From an uncultured Clostridium sp. (lineage in GTDB: Bacteria > Bacillota > Clostridia > Peptostreptococcales > Peptostreptococcaceae), in assembly GCA_900550335.1 (NCBI GenBank), contig URRU01000110.1, forward strand, positions 1-5,990: a stretch of 5,990 bases of DNA, read 5' to 3'. This document shows, in pieces, positions 1 through 5,990 of this stretch (the stretch's first letter is position 1; each line of letters begins with the position of its first letter). The position numbers and the translations under genes were made by a program. The notes under the pieces were generated by a model. The model made no database searches and had not been told where the DNA came from. It was given only the letters and a program-made list of their open reading frames with translations.

Positions 1-2358
1 GATGCAGTTTATTTAGGCGGAAAAGACTTTAGTGCTAGAGCATCTGCAAATAATTTTGATAGAGAAGAACTGCAGGAAGCGGTTAAATACTGCCATACAA
101 GAGGAGTTAAACTGTTTATAACTGTAAATACATTGATAAAACAGAATGAGGTAGAGGACTTTATAGAGTATATAAAATTTTTATACGATATAGATATAGA
201 CGCTGTAATTGTACAGGATATAGGTATGGCAATGCTTATAAAAAGAGAACTTCCAGATTTTGAAATACACGCAAGCACTCAGATGGCAGCACATTCACTA
301 GAAGATGTGGAGTATTTAAAAAGTATAGGATTTGATAGGGTTGTACTTGCTAGAGAGCTAAGTGCACCAGAAATAAAAGAAATTTGCTCAAAGGTTAAGG
401 TTGATATAGAGGTATTTGTACATGGTGCATTATGTGTGTGCTACTCAGGACAGTGCTTAATGAGTAGTATGATAGGAAATAGATCTGGAAATAGAGGTAG
501 ATGTGCACAGCCTTGTAGACAGAAATATGAATTAATAGATGTAGAAACAGGAGAAACTGTAAACACAAATGGAGAATATTTATTAAGCCCTAGAGATTTA
601 AACACTATTGAAGAAATAGGAGAAGTAATAGATGCAGGTGTACTATCTCTAAAAATAGAAGGAAGAATGAAAAGACCTGAGTATGTTGCAACAGTTGTAT
701 CTGCATATAGACACGCAGCGGATAACTATATAGCGACAGGAAAAACTGGTGTAACTACTGAAGATATGAACGAACTATACACAATATTTAATAGAAAATT
801 CACGAGAGGATATATACTTGGCGAAAAAGGTATAGACATAATGAACTCTGAAAAACCAAACAACAGAGGTTTATACATCGGTAAGGTAGTAGATTTTAAT
901 AAGAAAAGAAAAAGATTAAAGATAAAATTAGAAAATACTCTTAAAAAAGGTGATGGAATAAACCTTGGTGGAGGAACTATCGGTAGAATAATAAAGGGAA
1001 ATGAGATAAGTGAAATAGGATTAGCTGGAGAAACTATCGAGTTAGACTTTGTAGGAGAGGCTAGAAAAAATCAAGATGTATTCAAAACATCTGACAACTC
1101 ACTAATAGAAAGAGTAAAATCTACTTTTGAAAGTGATAAAGAACTAGTCAAAACACCTGTTTATATGAGATTTAAGGCTTATATAGGAGAAAAACCAGTG
1201 CTTGAAATATCTGACACAGAAGGAAATTCGGTGCTAGTTGAGGGTGAAAAAGAGGCAGAAAAAGCTATGAAGGTGGCACTATCTGAAGAAAAGGCAAAAT
1301 TTCAGCTTGAAAAACTTGGAAATACTCCTTATGAGTTAGAAAATATAGAACTAGATATCGGCGAGGATGTTAGTATTCCTGTAAGTATGATAAATAAAAT
1401 GAGAAGGGAAGCTATAGAAAAATTATCTGATTCAAGAGAAGTTGTAAAAGGAAGAAGTTTAAAAGACAAAGAAATAGACTACTCTATAGAAGATAAAAGA
1501 CCAGAGTATCTAGAAGAAGAGCCTAGAATAAGAGTTAAGGTTAAAAATTTAGAGCAGTTGAAAGCGGTTGCGGATTTAGAAATAGATACAATATACTATG
1601 AAAATTTATATGATTTTGCTGAAGCTAAAAAAATAGCTGCAGAAAATAATAAGAAAATAGTATACTCTGCACCTAGAATAATGAGAAATCCTGACTACAA
1701 GGTATTTGATAAGATAATAGATGAAATAACTGAAGAGGATTCTGTACTTGCAGCGAGCTGGGGAGAAATAAAATTCTTTACAGAAAACTGTGGATGTGGA
1801 ATTAGAGCAGATTGGTCATTAAACGCGTTCAATGGAGAGAGTATGAATTGGCTTAGAAATAGTGGAATGGAAAGTATATGTATATCTCAGGAAATGAATG
1901 TAAGTGAAATAAAAGAGTCTATAAAACACACAGATGCTGAAATAGAAACAGTTGTATACGGATACGCACCTATGATGATAAGTGAATACTGTCCAATGGG
2001 TGTACTTGTAAGAAACTGCAAAAAAGATAAAAGATGTGCAGAATGTAGAAAAGATAAATATATGCTAGAAGATCAGAAGGGAAGCCAGTTTAGACTATCT
2101 CAGAGCGAATTCTGTAGAACTACTATATATAATTCTGAACCTACAATAATGCTTGAAAATCTTGAAGATGTTGCGGAAACTGGTGTGGACTTCTTTAGAT
2201 TAGACTTTTCACTAGAAACACCAGAAGAAGTTAGAGAAATAGCTAAAGCATATATAGAAACAACAGAAAACGACTTTGAATTAAGCAATGCTGCAAAAAA
2301 AGTGTTAAATAAAAACAGAAATTACACAACTGCTCACTTCTACAAAGGAGTTGAGTAA
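1..2358 (+). CDS. U32 family peptidase-like protein with DUF3656 domain (RlhA-like), 5' end outside window
   Basis: The frame is open from base 1, where it reads DAVYLGGKDFSARA. U32 proteins normally have this motif about 20-30 residues from the N-terminus, so only a short start is missing; TTG at 133 is an internal Leu codon, not a start. 785 residues are visible. The U32 signature (EVFVHG, then C145, C152, then NRGRCAQPCR with C168 and C172) lies at residues 137-173, and the second conserved U32 motif KIEGRMKRPEY is at 218-228. A DUF3656-like segment spans about 386-477 (QLEKLGNTPY at 435, RRE at 468). A second barrel-like half from about 508 carries another Cys cluster (C664, C673, C679, C682, C705). 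Although named peptidases, characterised U32 proteins are mostly Fe-S dependent RNA or quinone hydroxylation factors. The DUF3656 architecture matches E. coli RlhA, which acts on 23S rRNA C2501. The RlhA-like role is inference; family membership is secure. Confidence 0.93.
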   Translation, partial: DAVYLGGKDFSARASANNFDREELQEAVKYCHTRGVKLFITVNTLIKQNEVEDFIEYIKFLYDIDIDAVIVQDIGMAMLIKRELPDFEIHASTQMAAHSLEDVEYLKSIGFDRVVLARELSAPEIKEICSKVKVDIEVFVHGALCVCYSGQCLMSSMIGNRSGNRGRCAQPCRQKYELIDVETGETVNTNGEYLLSPRDLNTIEEIGEVIDAGVLSLKIEGRMKRPEYVATVVSAYRHAADNYIATGKTGVTTEDMNELYTIFNRKFTRGYILGEKGIDIMNSEKPNNRGLYIGKVVDFNKKRKRLKIKLENTLKKGDGINLGGGTIGRIIKGNEISEIGLAGETIELDFVGEARKNQDVFKTSDNSLIERVKSTFESDKELVKTPVYMRFKAYIGEKPVLEISDTEGNSVLVEGEKEAEKAMKVALSEEKAKFQLEKLGNTPYELENIELDIGEDVSIPVSMINKMRREAIEKLSDSREVVKGRSLKDKEIDYSIEDKRPEYLEEEPRIRVKVKNLEQLKAVADLEIDTIYYENLYDFAEAKKIAAENNKKIVYSAPRIMRNPDYKVFDKIIDEITEEDSVLAASWGEIKFFTENCGCGIRADWSLNAFNGESMNWLRNSGMESICISQEMNVSEIKESIKHTDAEIETVVYGYAPMMISEYCPMGVLVRNCKKDKRCAECRKDKYMLEDQKGSQFRLSQSEFCRTTIYNSEPTIMLENLEDVAETGVDFFRLDFSLETPEEVREIAKAYIETTENDFELSNAAKKVLNKNRNYTTAHFYKGVE
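2344..2350 (+). promoter_or_regulatory. Ribosome binding site of the Nudix gene
   Basis: AAAGGAG lies inside the last codons of the U32 gene, 9 bases before the ATG at 2360. It decides the start: an in-frame TTG at 2351 directly abuts this sequence and could not use it. The one-base gap between the U32 stop and this ATG suggests translational coupling. Confidence 0.8.
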
Positions 2359-2359
2359 T

Positions 2360-2842
2360 ATGAATATGACAGTACTTACAACTATTTGCTATATTGAAAA
2401 AGACGGCAAAACGCTTATGCTTTACAGAAATAAAAAGAAAAATGACGTACATGAAGGAAAATACGTTGGAATTGGTGGAAAATTTGAATTTGGAGAGACT
2501 CCAGAAGAATGTATAATCAGAGAGATTAAAGAAGAAACAGGATTAACTGTAAATTCACTTAGATACCATGGACTTATTTCTTTCCCTAAGTTTGCAAATG
2601 ACGACAATTGGTATATGTTTATATTCAGTTGTAGAGATTTTGAAGGAGAAATTCCTGAAGATAGATTAGATGATTGTCCAGAGGGTAGACTTCTTTGGAT
2701 CGATAACGAAAAGGTTATGGACTTAAATATGTGGGATGGAGATAGAGTATTTTTAGAGTGGGTAGCCACTAAAAATGTGTTTAATGCAAAAATTGAATAC
2801 AAAGATGGAGAATTAAAGAGATATAACGTAGATTTCTATTAA
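2360..2842 (+). CDS. Nudix hydrolase, MutT/MTH1-like (probable 8-oxo-dGTP diphosphatase)
   Basis: A 160-residue cytosolic protein with a complete Nudix box, G-x5-E-x7-REIKEETGL, at residues 40-62. The Mg-binding glutamates E55, E58 and E59 are present, so the pyrophosphohydrolase active site looks intact. The preceding GKYVGIGGKFEFGE context and a later MWDGD motif (124-128) resemble the arrangement in MTH1-type 8-oxo-dGTPases, where the equivalent Trp/Asp residues read the base. This supports, but does not prove, a role in cleaning oxidised purine nucleotides. Nudix substrate specificity is hard to predict from sequence, and other nucleoside diphosphate derivatives remain possible. The start was chosen from the ribosome binding site at 2344-2350; a second ATG two codons downstream is an alternative. 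The gene begins one base after the U32 stop, so it is the distal gene of that operon, and it is followed by the terminator stem at 2854-2890. Confidence 0.93.
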   Translation: MNMTVLTTICYIEKDGKTLMLYRNKKKNDVHEGKYVGIGGKFEFGETPEECIIREIKEETGLTVNSLRYHGLISFPKFANDDNWYMFIFSCRDFEGEIPEDRLDDCPEGRLLWIDNEKVMDLNMWDGDRVFLEWVATKNVFNAKIEYKDGELKRYNVDFY

Positions 2843-2853
2843 AAGTAATAAAA

Positions 2854-2890
2854 AAAAGGCATATACTACTAAAAATGGTATATGCCTTTT
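2854..2890. terminator. Bidirectional rho-independent terminator between convergent genes
   Basis: A perfect 13-bp stem (AAAAGGCATATAC at 2854-2866 with GTATATGCCTTTT at 2878-2890) encloses an 11-base loop. It sits between the ends of the Nudix gene (+) and cvfB (-). Read on the minus strand the stem runs into eight consecutive T (complement of A2850-2857), a strong signal for cvfB. On the plus strand only four T follow before GTCATTT, so termination of the Nudix operon may be weaker. Confidence 0.88.
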
Positions 2891-2930
2891 GTCATTTGTA
2901 ATATTATGTAATTTTATCTTAAAGATTATA

Positions 2931-3776
2931 TTATTTTAAATATGTTCCGTTTTCATCCTGGTATACTATACCTTTTCTCATAAGTACACCTAAAGCTCTT
3001 TTGAAGTTCTTTTTACTTGAATTGAATAATATTTTTATATCTTTTGGATCAGATTTATCGTTAAATCTCATATATCCGTCATTTCCTTCAAGATAGCTTA
3101 ATATCTTGTATTCAACTGAATCCATTTCAGATTTTCTGTCAGATCTTGGAGTAAGTCCAAGTTTTCCGTCGTCGTATATTTTTATAACTTTTAGGTTTTC
3201 CATAACCTGTCCGACATCTAAGTCTGTGAAGTATTCGTTGTTTAGTATAACTGCAGCGTATTTGTTGTCTACACAAAGCATAGCAGTTCCATTAGTCTGG
3301 AATCCGTACACTATACCAGTTACTGTATCCCCTAAATTATATTCATGGTCTGTAGTTAGATGATTGTCTATATCAGTAGTTGCAGCTATTCTTCCGCTCT
3401 TGTCTACATATATATAGAATAAATATTTTTCATCTCTAAACATTGGATGAGTTTTTTCTCTAAATGGTACAAGTACATCCTTTGGAAGCCCAACATCTAT
3501 GAATGTACCTATATCAGTATTATCAACTACTTTAAGATATGCTATATCTCCTACGCAAGCTAAAGGTTTCTTTGTAGTTGCAGCAAATCTTCCTTTAGAA
3601 TCTTTGAATATGAAAACTTCCACTTCTTTTCCGACCTCGATTTCAGTTCCGTCTTCAATAAATTTATTGTGAAGTAGCACATCATCAGTTGAGTCACCTG
3701 TCTTACCATCTAAGAAATAGCCAAAATCAGCTTTTCTCTTAACTTCAAGCTTATTTAATTCTCCTATTTTTACCAA
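2931..3776 (-). CDS. cvfB: CvfB-like S1 RNA-binding protein with C-terminal winged helix
   Basis: 281 residues from the chosen TTG start, close to the usual size of CvfB/YitL proteins. Three S1-like OB folds can be followed: about 1-68 (KADFGYFL, ending GRFAATTKK), 73-135 (DIGTFIDVGLPKDVLVPF, ending GRIAATTDI) and 148-212 (TGIVYGFQTNG, ending GKLGLTPR). A winged-helix segment at about 218-281 ends in RALGVLMRKGIVYQ and ENGTYL. The S. aureus homologue is an RNA-binding regulator of virulence factor expression; the role in this organism is unknown. Start choice: TTG at 3776 has AGGAG 8 bases upstream and gives the family-like N-terminus MVKIGELNKLEVKR. The in-frame ATG at 3803 would add nine residues, has no ribosome binding site and falls about where transcription should begin. 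The gene is alone on this strand and converges on the Nudix gene across a shared terminator. Confidence 0.92.
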   Translation of the reverse strand: MVKIGELNKLEVKRKADFGYFLDGKTGDSTDDVLLHNKFIEDGTEIEVGKEVEVFIFKDSKGRFAATTKKPLACVGDIAYLKVVDNTDIGTFIDVGLPKDVLVPFREKTHPMFRDEKYLFYIYVDKSGRIAATTDIDNHLTTDHEYNLGDTVTGIVYGFQTNGTAMLCVDNKYAAVILNNEYFTDLDVGQVMENLKVIKIYDDGKLGLTPRSDRKSEMDSVEYKILSYLEGNDGYMRFNDKSDPKDIKILFNSSKKNFKRALGVLMRKGIVYQDENGTYLK

Positions 3777-3784
3777 ATTTTTCA

Positions 3785-3789
3785 CTCCT
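3785..3789 (-). promoter_or_regulatory. Ribosome binding site deciding the cvfB start
   Basis: AGGAG on the minus strand, with 8 bases between it and the TTG codon at 3776-3774. It lies downstream of the ATG at 3803, so it can serve only the TTG. This supports a non-AUG start for cvfB. Confidence 0.7.
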
Positions 3790-3810
3790 AACGTTTTAAT
3801 CATTAAATCT

Positions 3811-3816
3811 ATTATA
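3811..3816 (-). promoter_or_regulatory. Putative -10 box of the cvfB promoter
   Basis: A perfect TATAAT on the minus strand, 34 bases before the TTG start of cvfB. No good -35 element is visible at the usual 16-18 base spacing (the region reads TTTCCATTT). The long A/T tracts upstream could compensate as an UP-like element. The predicted transcript start falls at roughly 3803-3805. Confidence 0.5.
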
Positions 3817-3897
3817 ATACATAAATACTATTAAATGGAAAGTTATTTTGATTTGAGTAACGGAAATTTTAAAAATTTAATTAAAAAATTTTATTGC

Positions 3898-3939
3898 AAA
3901 AATAAATTTTCTCAGCGAAACTCAATAAAATTTATTTTT
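3898..3939. repeat. 13-bp A/T inverted repeat in the divergent intergenic region
   Basis: AAAAATAAATTTT (3898-3910) is an exact inverted copy of AAAATTTATTTTT (3927-3939), separated by the 16-base loop CTCAGCGAAACTCAAT. The right arm ends in a run of seven T, so on the plus strand it has the form of an intrinsic terminator. The stem has no G-C pair and no gene precedes it on that strand. It lies upstream of both flanking promoters. It could be a site for a DNA-binding protein, curved DNA, or a remnant; the function is not shown by the sequence. Confidence 0.5.
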
Positions 3940-3951
3940 TTGTTAAAAGCA

Positions 3952-3980
3952 TTGAATTAAATATACTATAGGTATATAAT
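3952..3980 (+). promoter_or_regulatory. Sigma-A promoter of the GntR regulator gene
   Basis: TTGAAT (-35, 3952-3957) and a perfect TATAAT (-10, 3975-3980) are separated by exactly 17 bases. Transcription should start near 3986-3988, giving a leader of about 26 bases before the ATG at 4013. The last base of the -10 box is the first base of the operator palindrome, so a bound repressor would block RNA polymerase. Confidence 0.8.
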
Positions 3981-3993
3981 TGGTATATACCAA
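3980..3993. promoter_or_regulatory. Palindromic operator (dre-like) for the GntR/NagR-type regulator
   Basis: TTGGTATATACCAA is a perfect 14-bp palindrome. Its core, TGGT-ATAT-ACCA, has the same arms and spacing as the TGGT-CTAG-ACCA core known for DasR; NagR sites of Bacillus are of the same general type. It covers the expected transcription start of the regulator gene, the classical place for autorepression. The octamer GGTATATA occurs in it (3982-3989) and again 11 bases upstream (3971-3978), one helical turn away. That the adjacent regulator binds here is inference from symmetry, position and family. Confidence 0.75.
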
Positions 3994-4012
3994 AGTAAAA
4001 GGTGGAATCGAT

Positions 4013-4747
4013 ATGAAAAAAGTAGATAAAAAAAGCTCGGTATCTCTACATATTCAATTAAAGTCGATAATAAAAGAGATGATAGAATCTGGAGAATTGA
4101 AAGAGGGAGACGTACTTCTTCCAGAAAGGGAAATTTGTAAAGAACAAGAGATAAGTAGAATGACAGTAAATAAAGCAATAAATTCTCTTGTATCTGAAGG
4201 AGTTCTTTACAGAAAACAGGGTAAAGGAACTTTTGTATCTCAGAAAAAGAAAAAGTATCAGTTTAACAATGTAAAAGGATTTACAGAAGTAATGAAAAGT
4301 AGAGGGATTGATATAAGAACAGATATAGTAAAGTTTGAAATACTAAATCCAGATGAGATTATAATGGAAAAGTTGGGAATAACCGACAAAAGAGAAAACG
4401 TATACAAAATAAAAAGAATTAGATATATTGAAAATAACCCATTTGGATACGAGATTGCCTACATTCCTGAAAAGGTATGTGGAGGTATGACAAAGGGGAT
4501 GCTAGATGATAATTCTCTTTATAAAATATTAGAGAATGAATATGGATATAAGGTAGCTAGGGTAGAACAGATTATAGATCCAATACAAGTAGATGCAAAA
4601 GTAAGTGAAAAGTTGCATTGTGAAAAAGGACGGTTAGCCCTTAGTATACAGAGAACATCTTATACTGAAGATGATAAGATTATAGAATATACAGTAACTA
4701 TAATAAGAAGTGATAAATATCAGTATGAGATAAATATAGGAATGTAA
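4013..4747 (+). CDS. nagR: GntR family transcriptional regulator, HutC subfamily (probable NagR, amino-sugar regulator)
   Basis: 244 residues, the normal length for HutC-type regulators. The N-terminal winged helix-turn-helix spans about residues 11-76: SLHIQLKSIIKEMIESGELKEGD, the LPERE segment at 36-40, the recognition helix ISRMTVNKAINSL at 47-59, and the wing KQGKGTFVS at 68-76. A UTRA ligand-binding domain follows at about 88-238, with the typical KIKRIRY, YEIAYIP and IIEYTVTIIRSDKY strands. UTRA domains of NagR/DasR sense glucosamine- or N-acetylglucosamine-6-phosphate. The neighbouring nagA and the TGGT-N4-ACCA operator at its own promoter make that ligand class likely here; the exact ligand is not readable from sequence. 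The ATG at 4013 follows AAAAGGTGG with 7 bases of spacing. An upstream in-frame TTG at 3980 would lie inside the promoter and operator and is rejected. The gene is likely autoregulated and cotranscribed with nagA. Confidence 0.9.
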   Translation: MKKVDKKSSVSLHIQLKSIIKEMIESGELKEGDVLLPEREICKEQEISRMTVNKAINSLVSEGVLYRKQGKGTFVSQKKKKYQFNNVKGFTEVMKSRGIDIRTDIVKFEILNPDEIIMEKLGITDKRENVYKIKRIRYIENNPFGYEIAYIPEKVCGGMTKGMLDDNSLYKILENEYGYKVARVEQIIDPIQVDAKVSEKLHCEKGRLALSIQRTSYTEDDKIIEYTVTIIRSDKYQYEINIGM

Positions 4748-4842
4748 TAAATATCATAAAAGTATAATATACATACAATAAAATTATGTATTAAAAAATC
4801 AAGAATGTAATTTTAATAGAATAAATTAAAAAATTATTGATT

Positions 4843-4850
4843 AGGAGGGG
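4843..4850 (+). promoter_or_regulatory. Ribosome binding site of nagA
   Basis: AGGAGGGG contains a full AGGAGG consensus 9 bases before the ATG at 4858. It excludes the in-frame TTG at 4837, which lies upstream of it. The 110-base gap after the regulator gene contains no GC-rich terminator and no TGGT-N4-ACCA operator, which fits read-through transcription from the regulator promoter. Confidence 0.8.
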
Positions 4851-4857
4851 TATTAAA

Positions 4858-5987
4858 ATGAAATGCCTTACAAACGGTAGAATTATATTAAAAGACAGAG
4901 TTATAGAAGGAAAAAATATAGTATTTGATACTAAAATACAGAGTATAACTTCTGAAATACCTGCAAATTGTGAAGTTATAGATGCTAAAGGAAAATACAT
5001 ATCTCCAGGTTTAATAGATATACACATCCACGGAAATATGGGAGAAGACACTATGAATGGTACAGACCATGCGATAGAAACTATTTCAAAATCTGTTGCA
5101 CGTCATGGTGTTACAGGATTTTTACCTACTACAATGACAATGGGAAAATCTGATATATACACAGCTTTAGAAACAATAAGAAGAGCAAAAGCTAGAAAAA
5201 TGGAAGGTTCTCAGGTACTTGGATCTCATGTTGAAGGACCATTTATAAATGAAGCATTCAAAGGTGCTCAGAATGCTAAATTCATAGCAATACCTGAATT
5301 CTCATTTATAAAAGATTACTCAGATGTTATAAAAGTTATAACAATAGCTCCAGAAAAAGACGAAAACTTTGAATTTATAAAGGCTGTAAGAAGAAGTACA
5401 GATATATTAATATCTATGGGACACAGTAAAGCTACTTTTGATGAAGCAAATGCAGCTATAGATGAAGGTGTTGGAAGTGTTACTCATTTATTCAATGCTC
5501 AGACAGGATTAAACCACAGAGAGCCAGGAATAGTTGGTGCAGCTCTTACTAGAGATGTATTTACTGAAATAATAGCAGATACAATACATGTAAACAAAGG
5601 ATTATTCCAGTTTGTAATACACAACAAAGGTAAAAATAAATTAATACTTATAACAGATTCAATGGAAGCTGGAGGTCTTGAAGACGGAGAATACTCATTA
5701 GGTGGACAGAAAGTTATAGTTAAAGACAATGCTGCTAGATTGGAAAGTGGTTCTTTAGCAGTGTTTCTGCACTTAACTCTATGGTAAGAAACTTCTACAA
5801 CAACACAGATTTAACAGTAGTAGAAGCTATAAACCTTGCTTCTTTAAACCCAGCAACTGCAATACATGTAGCTGATAAAAAAGGTAGCATAGAAATAGGT
5901 AAAGATGCAGACTTTGCATTATTCGATGATGATTTCAACTGTAGCATGACTATATGCACAGGAGATATAGTATTTGAAGAAAAATAA
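4858..5987 (+). pseudogene. nagA: N-acetylglucosamine-6-phosphate deacetylase, frameshifted near codon 302
   Basis: NagA converts GlcNAc-6-phosphate to glucosamine-6-phosphate plus acetate in the cytosol, the first committed step of amino-sugar catabolism and cell-wall recycling. As written, translation gives 309 residues ending at 5787; the family is usually about 375-390. All recognisable active-site motifs precede the break: HIH (H56, H58), HVEGPF with E126, GHSKAT with H189, THLFNA with H210, TIHV with H244, and ITDSM with catalytic D267. After ESGSLA (A301) the frame changes: eight unrelated residues (VFLHLTLW) and a stop follow. The correct C-terminus continues in another frame from 5763 (VSALNSMVRNFYNN ... 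SLNPATAIHV ... GSIEIGKDADFALFDDD) to TAA at 5985-5987. Restoring about four bases gives roughly 377 residues, the expected size. The lost part holds the end of the barrel and the C-terminal beta domain, so the truncated product is probably inactive. A sequencing or assembly error is the main alternative. Confidence 0.88.
5757..5766 (+). other. Frameshift lesion in nagA (apparent 4-base deletion)
   Basis: Family members read Leu-Ala-Gly-Ser here. The sequence TTAGCAGTGTTTCTGCA can be explained by loss of four bases (AGGT or an equivalent register) from TTAGC-AGGT-AGTGTTTCTGCA. That would restore Leu-Ala-Gly-Ser-Val-Ser-Ala and the downstream frame exactly. The repeated AG dinucleotide at the inferred break is compatible with slippage. 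There is no homopolymer run of the kind that commonly causes read errors. The ancestral sequence is inferred, not observed. Confidence 0.65.
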
Positions 5988-5990
5988 TAG

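Noticed and set aside
2422..2802. Open frame on the minus strand across the Nudix gene (similarly 9-278, 2100-2452, 3106-3363, 3966-4178, 4791-5051 and 5499-5729)
   Set aside because: These lie antisense to well-supported genes or run across promoter regions, lack ribosome binding sites and recognisable domains, and have the Ser/Ile/Leu-rich composition of shadows of AT-rich coding sequence.
3980..4012. TTG start at 3980 for the GntR regulator
   Set aside because: It would place coding sequence over the -10 box, operator and transcript start, without a ribosome binding site. The ATG at 4013 has a good one.
4763..4768. TATAAT upstream of nagA as a separate promoter
   Set aside because: A perfect -10 string, but no -35-like hexamer at 16-18 bases (the region reads GAATGT). 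In DNA this AT-rich, such strings arise by chance.
4769..4791. Hairpin ATACATA/TATGTAT between the regulator and nagA as a terminator
   Set aside because: Only seven pairs with a single G-C pair, a 9-base loop and no T run after it. It is too weak to separate the two genes.
5757..5787. Programmed ribosomal frameshift as the explanation for the split nagA
   Set aside because: There is no slippery heptamer (such as A-AAA-AAG) or obvious stimulatory structure at the junction. Frameshifting without restoring bases would also leave the protein without the Gly of the conserved LAGS motif.
1..5990. Mobile element, CRISPR array, tRNA/rRNA, riboswitch or defence/toxin system
   Set aside because: No transposase, long terminal inverted repeats, spaced direct repeats, tRNA-like fold or recognisable defence domain was found in either strand. 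All coding sequence is accounted for by the five genes described.

Overview
The window looks like an ordinary chromosomal segment of a low-GC Gram-positive bacterium of the class Clostridia. The evidence is AT-rich coding sequence dominated by AAA, GAA, ATA and AGA codons, strong AGGAGG-type ribosome binding sites, TATAAT promoters, and a CvfB-type S1 protein, which is typical of Firmicutes. A member of the Peptostreptococcaceae or a relative is my best guess, but this is inference from style and not from a marker gene.

Layout, left to right. (1) Bases 1-2358 (+) hold most of a large U32-family protein of the type with a DUF3656 middle domain (RlhA-like); its first two dozen or so residues lie left of the window. 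(2) A Nudix hydrolase (2360-2842, +) starts one base after the U32 stop codon, and its Shine-Dalgarno lies inside the U32 gene, so the two form an operon. (3) A 13-bp stem between the convergent genes (2854-2890) can serve as a shared terminator. (4) A CvfB-like protein (S1 domains plus winged helix) runs on the minus strand to 2931; it probably starts at a TTG at 3776 and not at the upstream ATG. (5) A very AT-rich divergent intergenic region (3804-4012) holds the cvfB promoter, a 13-bp all-A/T inverted repeat, and a sigma-A promoter (TTGAAT-17-TATAAT) overlapped by a perfect palindromic operator with TGGT-N4-ACCA arms. (6) A HutC-type GntR regulator (4013-4747, +) follows, then (7) nagA, N-acetylglucosamine-6-phosphate deacetylase (4858-5987, +), whose reading frame is broken near codon 302.

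How the parts fit: the regulator and nagA form an amino-sugar module. The regulator probably represses its own promoter, and hence nagA, until an amino-sugar phosphate accumulates; the operator core has the same arms as those of the NagR/DasR regulators. The U32-Nudix pair and cvfB are housekeeping-type RNA and nucleotide maintenance genes with no evident link to the module.

The most notable observation is the nagA lesion. All recognisable metal-binding and catalytic residues are intact upstream of it, the downstream part is intact in another frame, and a single 4-base deletion inside the conserved Leu-Ala-Gly-Ser codons explains it. I found no mobile element, CRISPR array, RNA gene or undescribed multigene system here.
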